Shown: positions 36,722 to 44,068 of the stretch, in pieces
Numbering within the stretch: position 1 is the first letter of the stretch
How the letters are laid out: every line of letters starts with the position of its first letter
Origin: Palsa-504 sp963839095
GTDB taxonomy: Bacteria > Actinomycetota > Actinomycetes > Streptosporangiales > Streptosporangiaceae
NCBI GenBank assembly: GCA_963839095.1
Contig: CAWIUF010000059.1
Coordinates: 1 to 64,000 of the forward strand
DNA length: 64,000 nt
Direction of reading: 5' to 3'
Made by a program: the position numbers and the translations under genes
The notes under the pieces: generated by a model
The model's database searches: none
What the model was told of the DNA's origin: nothing
The model's input: the letters and a program-made list of their open reading frames with translations, nothing else

Positions 36722-36996
36722 CCGAGGTCTTCCTCGTCCTCGCTGATCGCCTCGGTCCGTACCACCGGCGCGGCCGGGAGCCCGGCCCGGGCGGCGGCCT
36801 GGGTGAACTCTCCGGTCGCCTTCTGGATCGCCGCCTCGCGGTCAGCTGCCTCCACGATCAGCCGGGCGCCGTACCGGCTGGAGCCGATCCCGCTGGCGAT
36901 GCCGCCGCTCGCCGCGACCGCGTCCGCCAGCTCGACGACCTCCTCACGGGTCAGGACGCGGTCGCCCTCGGCCTCGATCCCGACGCTCCACCTCAT
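36718..36996 (-). CDS. Hypothetical protein coupled to the GIY-YIG-like gene
   Basis: A 92-residue protein (MRWSVGIEAEGDRVLTREEV; GGIASGIGSSRYGARLIVEA; AAIQKATGEFTQAAARAGLP), probably one ferredoxin-like alpha/beta domain. No family is recognised. GAGGAG lies 6 bases before ATG 36996, and its stop overlaps the next start (ATGA), so the two proteins probably act together. Confidence 0.6.
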   Translation of the reverse strand: MRWSVGIEAEGDRVLTREEVVELADAVAASGGIASGIGSSRYGARLIVEAADREAAIQKATGEFTQAAARAGLPAAPVVRTEAISEDEEDLG

Positions 36997-37144
36997 CTGG
37001 TGCTCCTCACCGGCCGTTTCTACGTTAAGCATCCCATCTGGCGACTGGAGCGCGCGCCACGGCCTGAGGACACGGTCGCTCCGGAGCTATTTAGTCTCCG
37101 GCATTGCGAAGTAGTCCATGTTTTGTTCGAAATGCACCAGTTGT

Positions 37145-37500
37145 TGATCTTGTTGGGTGATAGATCGTTCCCTTGGCGGTGTACCGCTCACCGTAGCGGT
37201 CACTGAGCGTCGGCTCCTCGTAGAAGCGCACCAAGCTCGCGACGATGAGCCAGAACACGCCTGTGTAGATCAGCAAGGTCACGCGTCCGAGCAGCAGCGC
37301 CTGGCCGAGGATCGCCGCAATCACTACGAGGTACATCGGGGTTGCGGATGTAGCGGTAGGACCCGCCGATCACGAGATCCTCAGTCGGTGCGATCGGATG
37401 GGGTGCCACGGTCCTCAAGCACGAAGCAGACGATCGTCTCAAGCAGCGGGCCGGTGCCCATAACGATCAAGGCGCCACCGAGCACTTCCCCACCGTGATC
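37145..37500 (-). pseudogene. Isoprenylcysteine methyltransferase-family remnant
   Basis: Reading three frames in turn gives GGALIVMGTGPLLETIVCFV, then APTEDLVIGGSYRYIRNP, then MYLVVIAAILGQALLLGRVT and LVRFYEEPTLSDRYGERYTA. This is the C-terminal half of an ICMT-like membrane methyltransferase, including the NP-MY and EEP motifs. The N-terminal helices are missing, at least two frame changes are present (about 37400 and 37340), and the C-terminus is replaced after about 37165. The gene is clearly broken. Confidence 0.6.
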
Positions 37501-37579
37501 GGCGACGTCACATGGCCGAGCTGATCGTGGGCGCACAGATTCGGCGCTGGGAGCTTCGGGGCGATGCGGGCGCCCGCCG

Positions 37580-38827
37580 TTACGCTGTGAACGTTACCGG
37601 GAGGCGGCGCAGGCTGCGGACGAGGCGGCTGTGGCGCCAGCTGAGTTCGCCAGGCTCGGCCGCCAGCGCCAGGTCGTGGCAGCTGCCCAGCAGGGCGGAG
37701 ATCGCGATCTGCCCTTCGGCGCGGGCCAGTGGCGCGCCCAGGCAGTAATGCAGTCCATGGCTGAATGCCAGGTGCCCGCTGCTGTCTGTCCGGCGGATGT
37801 CCAGCCGGTCAGGGGCGGTGAACTGCTCCGGATCGCGGCATGCCGCGGCGTAGGAAACCAGAACCGGGTCCCCGGCCGCGATGACGGCGCCGTCGATGGG
37901 CACGTCCTGGGTGGCGAACCGGATGGCGGCGTTGATCTTGACCGGCGGGTCATAGCGCAGGAACTCTTCGACCGCCGGGCCCATCAGCTGCGGGTCCGCG
38001 CGCAGCACAGCCAGCTCGCCCGGATTGCGCAGCAGGGCTAGCACTGCGTTGCCGATCAGGCCGGCGGTGGTTTCGTAACCGGCGGCCAGGAGCACGAAAG
38101 CCATCGCAAGCAGCTCCTCGTGGTCCAGCCGGCCGCCTTGGTCCCTGGCGGCGACGAGCCCGTCCAGCAGGTCCCCCGCCTCGGCGTCGGCGGCCGCCTG
38201 GCGCTCCTGGCCTGCCCCGCGCTCTTTGGCAGCGATGAGGTCTGACAGGTAACCGCGGATCGTGGCCAGCGCCTGCGGGATCCGTGCTGCGTCGCCTTCG
38301 TCCACGCCGGCGTAGATGTTGGTGAGCCGGGCAAACTCCCCCCGGTCGGCAGCCGGCACGCCGAGCAGCTCGGCGATGACCGTCATCGGCAGTGGCTGGG
38401 CGAACCCGGTGATGAGTTCGGCGTGACCGTGCGGCAGGAACGCCGCGATGAGGTCGTCGGCGATCTGCTGGATCCGAGGCCGCAGTGCCGCCACCCGTCG
38501 CGGTGTGAACGCCTGGGAGACCAGCCGCCGCAGCCGGGTGTGGTCGGGCGGGTCGGTTCGCAGCAGGTGGCGGGCGATGCCTGGTGAGGTGATCGCCGCC
38601 ACCCACGGCACGGTGCGGGCCGCGGCGCTGGCCCGTTCCGGGTTAACACTCAGCCGCGGGTCGGCCAGAGCCGCCCGCGCCTGCTCGTAGCTGGTGATCA
38701 GCCAGGCCGGCAGGCCCCCGAGCACCACCCGGCACGCTGGCGTCTGCTCGCGCAGCCGGGCCAGCAGCGGATACGGGTCCGCGGTGAGCGCCGGCTCCCA
38801 TGCCGCAAGATCGATTTCTGCTGCCAT
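37580..38827 (-). CDS. Cytochrome P450
   Basis: A 415-residue class I bacterial P450. The I-helix reads LLAAGYETTAGLIGN, the ExxR motif EEFLRYDPP, and the heme loop FSHGLHYCLGAPLAR with the cysteine ligand. HLLRTDPPDHTRLRRLVSQA is the C-helix. It resembles the CYP105/107-type oxygenases of secondary metabolism; the substrate is unknown. ATG 38827 is chosen because MAAEIDLAAWEPALTADPYP aligns with family starts. No ferredoxin gene is adjacent. Confidence 0.92.
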   Translation of the reverse strand: MAAEIDLAAWEPALTADPYPLLARLREQTPACRVVLGGLPAWLITSYEQARAALADPRLSVNPERASAAARTVPWVAAITSPGIARHLLRTDPPDHTRLRRLVSQAFTPRRVAALRPRIQQIADDLIAAFLPHGHAELITGFAQPLPMTVIAELLGVPAADRGEFARLTNIYAGVDEGDAARIPQALATIRGYLSDLIAAKERGAGQERQAAADAEAGDLLDGLVAARDQGGRLDHEELLAMAFVLLAAGYETTAGLIGNAVLALLRNPGELAVLRADPQLMGPAVEEFLRYDPPVKINAAIRFATQDVPIDGAVIAAGDPVLVSYAAACRDPEQFTAPDRLDIRRTDSSGHLAFSHGLHYCLGAPLARAEGQIAISALLGSCHDLALAAEPGELSWRHSRLVRSLRRLPVTFTA

Positions 38828-39112
38828 GGCCGCTCCCTTGTCCTGCCCGCACGCCGGGCATCGTCTGGATGAACGCGGCAATCGCAGCGGATGCCGCCGT
38901 CCCTATACCGCGCCCGGCATGAACCCAACGGTACGGCTTCGCGGGATACGGATATACCTGGCGACCGAGGTGGTGGCTGCCCAGGGACGACCTGCGAAGG
39001 CGCGGGTCTTGGGGTGATCCCTGACGACAAGCTGGGCCAGCTGCGCAACGCGGATCAGGAAGACCCGAAAGCAGGAGACAGGCTCGCCGGCCCATAGCTG
39101 CCCAACGGCTGG

Positions 39113-39381
39113 TCAAAGGTTGGCCGGCTCGGAAGGCTCGCTGCTGAGCAGCGGATCGAGCGGGTTAATCTTGTCCATCGGCTCCGCTGGCTCGATCCTG
39201 TGCCCCGGCTCTGCGGGTCGGTCCTCTCGAACGGCTCGGTCGCCTCAGTGGGCCCAATTTTCTTTGCCGTCTCGGCCGCGAGGGCCGGCTCGATCTTGTC
39301 CGCGCTGTCCGCCAGTCCCTGCTGGCGTGGCGTTCCCGGAGCGCCGCGATAAGAATCCCCTTGTCCACGACTCGCGTGCAC
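39113..39381 (-). CDS. Small acidic Pro/Glu repeat protein (frameshifted)
   Basis: The minus strand encodes ADKIEPALAAETAKKIGPTE, ATEPFERTDP and, after a frame change near 39200, EPGHRIEPAEPMDKINPLDP ending LLSSEPSEPANL. The spaced repeat (E/D)P-x-(D/E)-(K/R)-I is like the short tandem acidic proteins of unknown function seen in actinomycetes. The start is uncertain. Low complexity makes the call tentative. Confidence 0.4.
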
Positions 39382-39696
39382 AGATCAGGCGATCTGCGCT
39401 GTTGTTCCAGGTCATGGGTGTATCTGCAAGTGCAGCCACAATCCGCTTTGCCGTCATCACCATCGCTGCAAGCAAGCCCAATGCTGGCGGCTGGAACAAC
39501 CCCAGCCCGGCGTCCTGGCCTGGCACACACCCGCCGGCCGCACCTACTCCACCACCCCCACCCAGTACTCCCTGTAAGAGCCAGTTGACCCCGTGACTGC
39601 GGGCGGCCGATGCTCCCTCTCGTCGCGCGCTCCGTACTGGCACGCTGTCGGTAGGCAGTGGCATGCCAGTACGGGCTGCCCGAGACGGCCGGGAAA
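39382..39696. other. Gene-poor stretch
   Basis: No convincing gene is seen here or at 38828-39112. Open frames in both directions read as proline-, alanine- or glycine-rich low-complexity sequence without a ribosome binding site. Confidence 0.4.
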
Positions 39697-40053
39697 CTAG
39701 CTCCTGGCGTGACCGGCGATCGGCCCGTAGAAGCGCGGGTTGAAGCCGGCGGTCGCGGCCTTCACCTCATCGGTCGCGTCGCCGTAGACGCTCATCCGGG
39801 TCGGCGTGCACAGGTCGAGAAAGCGCCCGGCGAAGTTCTCCACGAACCGGCCGACGTGCGCGACCGCGGCATCGGCGTCCGAATAACGTTCGTAGATGTG
39901 CACATCGTGACCGTCGAGGAACCATTCGAAGACCTCCTGGCCGGGCTCGGAGGCCTCGTTTTCCGCCGTGATCTCCTTGGCCAGGGCGCGGTAATCTTCC
40001 AGCCCGTCCGGCCTGACGGTGGCCTCGAACAACCACGAAATGGCGGTGCTCAT
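39697..40053 (-). CDS. Antibiotic biosynthesis monooxygenase (ABM)-fold protein
   Basis: A 118-residue ferredoxin-like ABM-domain protein (SWLFEATVRPDGLEDYRALA; VFEWFLDGHDVHIYERYSDA; AAVAHVGRFVENFAGRFLDL). Relatives are cofactor-free quinol monooxygenases or heme-degrading enzymes, usually dimers. ATG 40053 is preceded by GGAGGGGAA. It lies alone between coxE and the gene-poor stretch. Confidence 0.8.
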   Translation of the reverse strand: MSTAISWLFEATVRPDGLEDYRALAKEITAENEASEPGQEVFEWFLDGHDVHIYERYSDADAAVAHVGRFVENFAGRFLDLCTPTRMSVYGDATDEVKAATAGFNPRFYGPIAGHARS

Positions 40054-40292
40054 AAGTAATTCCCCTCCGTGCGCTGCTGATAGTCCAAGTGCCCGACGGC
40101 ACCCTCGCAGTCACCCCGACAGACGTCAGGCCCCCCACCGAAGGAGCGACATTAAATGCTCGCCTGAGCATAAAACACGAAATTCTCAGCGTCGAGTAAC
40201 CTCGGGCATTTATCAGGCCGCCACGCACCTGCAATCCTTTGCTGCCGGGCTATTCGCCGCGCGGTCCCCGTATTCATCCCGGGCGCTCCGGC

Positions 40293-41459
40293 CTAGTTCA
40301 GCCCGGGCAGCAGCGCGGCGAACTTCTCCAGGCTGGCCAGGTCGTGGCCGGACAGCAGCAGGTCGACGTGCGGGGCGGCGACCATCATCCCCAGCGTGCT
40401 CGGCCGGAAGCCCGGGTCGTCACCCTTGTGCGGGTTCAGCCAGACCAGCCGGTGGCACTGCCGGGACAGCCGTTCCATCGCCGCGGCCAGCACCTCCGGG
40501 TCGCCGCGGTCGAGCCCGTCAGAGCAGATCACCACGATGCCGCCCCGGCCCAGGCCGCGCCGGCCCCAGTCACGGACGAAGGCGTCCAGGCTGTCCCCGA
40601 TCCTGGTCCCGCCGTCCCAGTCGAAGGCCGCTCGCGCGGCCCGCTCGAGCGCCTCGTCCGGGCGCCGGCACTCCATCGCCCCGGTCACCCGGGTCAGCGT
40701 GGTGCCGAAGCAGAAGACCTCCACCCGCCCGGCGGACCGCTTCGCCGAGTGCGCGAACTGCAGCAGGCTGCGCGAGTAGTCGGCCATGGATCCGGAGATG
40801 TCCAGGATCAGCACCACCGGGCGCAGCCGGACCCGCCGTCGCCGCCAGTACAGCCGGGCCGGCTCGCCGTGCATCCGCATGGATTCCCGGACGGTCCGGC
40901 GGGGGTCGGGGCGGGTGCCTGAACGGGCGGCCGCGGTGCGCCGGGTCCGGCGGCGCGGCGGGGTGAGCCGGATCCTGGCCATGATCCGGCGCAGCGCGGC
41001 GAGTTCCTCGGGCGTGCAGGCCGGGAACGACTTGTGCTTCAGCGCCTCCACATCGGAGGCCATCCAGCCGAGCATGGCCTCGTCCTGTTCGTCGGAGTCG
41101 CCCGGTTCGGTCGACGGGATGGCCAGCGCCCCCTGGGCCTGGGCCGACGCCCGCAGCATGAGGGTCAGTTCCTCATCCGGGCTCCCGTCGCCGAGGAAGA
41201 ACCGGCGGAACGCCTCGTCGTACCGGGTGATGTCGTCGCGCCTGGTCACCAGCGTGGCCCGGCCGGCCCAGTACAGGTCGGTCAGGTCGGAGGGGTCCAG
41301 TGTGCTCACCGCCGAGCAGTAGACCAGCACGTCCCCGGTTCCCACCGCGAGGCCGGCCGCGCGCAGCTCGCCGGCGAAGGCGACCAGGAGCCCGGTGAAC
41401 CTGCCGTCAGGCACCGGAAGATCAGGTACCGGAAGATCGGGAACCGGGGCATCAGGCAC
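40293..41459 (-). CDS. coxE: CoxE, VWA-domain CO dehydrogenase maturation protein
   Basis: A 388-residue protein with a C-terminal von Willebrand A domain. The MIDAS motif is complete: DISGSMADYS, then a conserved Thr in DWDGGTRIGDSL and D in ICSDGLDRGDP. CoxE works with the MoxR ATPase CoxD to assemble the copper-sulfur-molybdenum site. Residues 4-18 repeat PDLPV, encoded by near-identical ~15-base repeats. The GTG start overlaps the coxD stop by 8 bases. It ends 7.7 kb from the structural cox genes and on the other strand. Confidence 0.9.
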   Translation of the reverse strand: MPDAPVPDLPVPDLPVPDGRFTGLLVAFAGELRAAGLAVGTGDVLVYCSAVSTLDPSDLTDLYWAGRATLVTRRDDITRYDEAFRRFFLGDGSPDEELTLMLRASAQAQGALAIPSTEPGDSDEQDEAMLGWMASDVEALKHKSFPACTPEELAALRRIMARIRLTPPRRRTRRTAAARSGTRPDPRRTVRESMRMHGEPARLYWRRRRVRLRPVVLILDISGSMADYSRSLLQFAHSAKRSAGRVEVFCFGTTLTRVTGAMECRRPDEALERAARAAFDWDGGTRIGDSLDAFVRDWGRRGLGRGGIVVICSDGLDRGDPEVLAAAMERLSRQCHRLVWLNPHKGDDPGFRPSTLGMMVAAPHVDLLLSGHDLASLEKFAALLPGLN

Positions 41460-42336
41460 CGGAGGTGATCTCCTCCAGGTTGTCCCGGACCACCTCGATG
41501 TCGTCGCGGTCCTTGACCACGGCGCCGAGGGTATCCAGCGCGTTGCCGGGCCCTAGGTCGGTCTCGCCGAGGAAGTCCAGGGTCCGCGCCCAGTCGATGG
41601 TCTCCGCCACCCCCGGCGGCTTGGCCAGGTCGAGCTCGCGGAGCCGGTGCACGGCGGCGACCACCTTGCGAGCCAGCACGGCGGGTATGCCCGGCTCCCG
41701 GATCAGGACGATCTCGACCTCGCGCTCGGCGGCCGGGTAGCCGATCCAGTGGTACAGGCAGCGCCGCTTGAGCGCGTCGTGCAGCTCGCGGGTCCGGTTG
41801 GAGGTGAGCACCACCAGCGGCGGGCTCGGCGCCTTGATCGTGCCGATCTCGGGAATGCTGATCTGGAAGTCCGACAGGACCTCGAGCAGGAAGGCCTCGA
41901 ACTCGTCGTCGGCCCGGTCGATCTCGTCGATGAGCAGCACCGCCTGGTCCCCGGCCCGGACCGCCTCCAGCAGCGGCCGTTCCAGCAGGAACTTCGGACC
42001 GAACAGCTTGTCCACCGCGTCGGATTCTCCGGGGCCGGCCAGCTGATGCTCGGACAGGGCCCGGATGTGCAGCATCTGCCGGGCGTAGTCCCACTCGTAC
42101 AGGGCCTGGTTGGTGTCGATGCCCTCGTAGCACTGCAGGCGGATCAGCCTGCGGCCGAACACCGACGCCATCACCTTGGCGACCTCGGTCTTGCCTACCC
42201 CGACCTCGCCCTCGAGCAGGATCGGACGGTTCAGCGACAGCCCGACGAACAGCGCGGTCGCCAGCCCGCGGTCGGCCAGGTAACCGCCCTGCCGGAGCGT
42301 CTCGGTTAGCTCGGCGACGGTGCCAGGGCCTGCCAT
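41452..42336 (-). CDS. coxD: CoxD, MoxR-type AAA+ ATPase for CO dehydrogenase maturation
   Basis: A 294-residue AAA+ protein. Walker A reads LEGEVGVGKTEVAKVMA, Walker B VLLIDEIDRADDEFEAFLLE, and sensor 1 VVLTSNRTRELHDALKRRC. The segment RLQCYEGIDTNQALYEWDYA is highly characteristic of CoxD. In Afipia carboxidovorans CoxD is needed for sulfuration and copper insertion at the CoxL active site. It is followed by coxE and preceded after 3 bases by a small gene. Confidence 0.93.
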   Translation of the reverse strand: MAGPGTVAELTETLRQGGYLADRGLATALFVGLSLNRPILLEGEVGVGKTEVAKVMASVFGRRLIRLQCYEGIDTNQALYEWDYARQMLHIRALSEHQLAGPGESDAVDKLFGPKFLLERPLLEAVRAGDQAVLLIDEIDRADDEFEAFLLEVLSDFQISIPEIGTIKAPSPPLVVLTSNRTRELHDALKRRCLYHWIGYPAAEREVEIVLIREPGIPAVLARKVVAAVHRLRELDLAKPPGVAETIDWARTLDFLGETDLGPGNALDTLGAVVKDRDDIEVVRDNLEEITSGA

Positions 42337-42339
42337 CCG

Positions 42340-42597
42340 CTAGGACTCGGGGCCGAGGACCAGGTCCCGTACGCTGCCCGTGCCCTGGTTCAGCTTGCCC
42401 TCGCGGGCCAGCTGGGTCCGCCAGGCCAGCCGCAGGTCGCCGTCGGTTTCCTCGGCCAGCCCGTCGAAGCCGACGTCAGCCATCCGCTTGCAGGCCTTGA
42501 CCGGGCCGCAGTCGTCATCGACACTCTCGGCGGTTTGTCCCTGGGCGCTCCATACCTCGCGGAGCACCTCGAGGACCTCTTCGGTGTTCCCGCTCAT
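42340..42597 (-). CDS. Small hypothetical protein in the coxDE operon
   Basis: An 85-residue charged protein (NTEEVLEVLREVWSAQGQTA; DDDCGPVKACKRMADVGFDG). Two cysteines (DDDCGPVKAC) could bind metal. GAAGGAAGG lies about 9 bases before ATG 42597. Only 3 bases separate it from coxD, so it is co-expressed with the maturation genes. Its function is unknown. Confidence 0.6.
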   Translation of the reverse strand: MSGNTEEVLEVLREVWSAQGQTAESVDDDCGPVKACKRMADVGFDGLAEETDGDLRLAWRTQLAREGKLNQGTGSVRDLVLGPES

Positions 42598-42707
42598 CCG
42601 CACCCGCCTTCCTTCGTCTGCTTTCGAGAGTAGGCGCCGCGCCCGGCCGTGGCGACTGCGGATTAAGAGGTCGCTTATCTAGCCCATTTCGGCCGAACGG
42701 GTGGGTA

Positions 42708-44007
42708 TCAGCTCCGGTCCTCCAGCGCGCCCCGCATGGGCTGGAGCTTCACCAGGGTCTCCGCGAGTTCGGCCGCGGGCTCGGAGCCCGCGACGATGCC
42801 GCATCCCGCGAAGAGCCGCGCGGTGCGCCCGGACAGCTGCGCGCTGCGCAGGGCGATGCCCCACTCGCCGTTCCCGGCGGCGTCGACCCAGCCCACCGGG
42901 CCGGCGTAGCGTTCCCGGTCCATGTGCTCGAGCTCGCGGATCAGGTCGAGCGCGACGGCGGTCGGGGTGCCGCAGACGGCGGCCGGCGGGTGCACGGCGG
43001 CCGCCAGCGCCAGCGCCGACCGCAGGACGGCCTGGTTCCCGGTCGCGGCCAGGGTGCCGCGGACGTGGGTGCCGAGGTGCTGCAGGTTGGGGAACTTCAG
43101 CAGCGACGGGCGGGCGTCGACGTGCAGCGTCTCGCAGAGCGGCTCGAGCGCCTCGCGGATCGAGACGACCGCGTAGGCGTGTTCCTCGTGGTTCTTGGCC
43201 GAGGCCAGCAGCTCCTCGCCCAGCGCGAGGTCCTGCGCCGGGTCGGCGCCGCGCGGCAGCGTGCCGCCGAGCACCAGCGCGCTCACCTGCCGCCCGTCCC
43301 GGCTGACGAGCAGTTCGGGGGTCGCGCCAACCATGCCGTCGCAGGCGAACGTGAAGCAGTCCGGGTAGCGCCGGGCCAGCCGCTGCAGCAGAACCCGCGC
43401 GTCGATGGGCTCGTCGGCGGTGGCGAACAAGTCGCGGGCGAGCACCACCTTGCGCAGGCTGCCCGCCTTGATCGCTGTCACCGCGTCGGCCACCGCCTGT
43501 TCCCAGCGCGGCCCCGGCAGGCTGCCCTCGCTCCACTCCAGGGCCGCCCGGCTCGGTCAGCGCGGTCCCGCTCTCCGGCCAGCCGGAGGGCGGGGTCTCA
43601 CCGGGCTCGGTCACCGTGGTGAGCCAGGCCAGGCCGCGGCCGTCCCGCCCGAGGATCACCCGCGGGACGATCAGGACCGAGCCGTCGGAGGACGCGTCGA
43701 AGGTAAAGGTGCCGAACGCGACCGGGCCCGAGCCCCGGACCCGGACCTGGTCGTCGACGTCGGCGGAGTCGAACACCGAGCGAAGCCACTTCTCCCCGGC
43801 GGTGAACCTGTCCTCCCCGGCCGGCAGCGTGACCCTGACCGCCTCGCCCCAGCCGGCCAGGCCAGCCCCGTGGTGCACCCACGCGACCACGTTCGGCTGG
43901 GGGAGGCGCTCGATCAGGTTCCCTGGGTCGGGGACGGTGACGGTACGGACGACGAGCCGCCCGGTCCCAAGGTGCCCGCGAGGCTTCTGGCGGCTCAGCA
44001 CCTGCAC
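42708..44007 (-). CDS. menF: Isochorismate synthase MenF/EntC (frameshifted)
   Basis: Converts chorismate to isochorismate, the first step of menaquinone synthesis. The C-terminal chorismate-binding domain is clear: KVVLARDLFATADEP, FTFACDGMVGATPELLVSRD, LGTHVRGTLA, AVHPPAAVCGTPT and LFAGCGIVAGSEPAAELAET. The N-terminal domain (HHGAGLAGWGEAVRV) lies in another frame, with the change near 43555. Corrected length is about 433 residues. A siderophore EntC is possible, but no siderophore genes are nearby while menE, C and D are in the window. It lies upstream of coxD-coxE on the same strand. Confidence 0.85.
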
Positions 44008-44068
44008 GCTGCCATGTCAGCCCCGCGTATCATCTGTGTCACCCGGTCATCCGCCACGAACCCAAATT

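Noticed and set aside
41400..41470. Short tandem repeats as a CRISPR array
   Set aside because: The ~15-base repeats encode PDLPV units within coxE, have no spacers and are too few.
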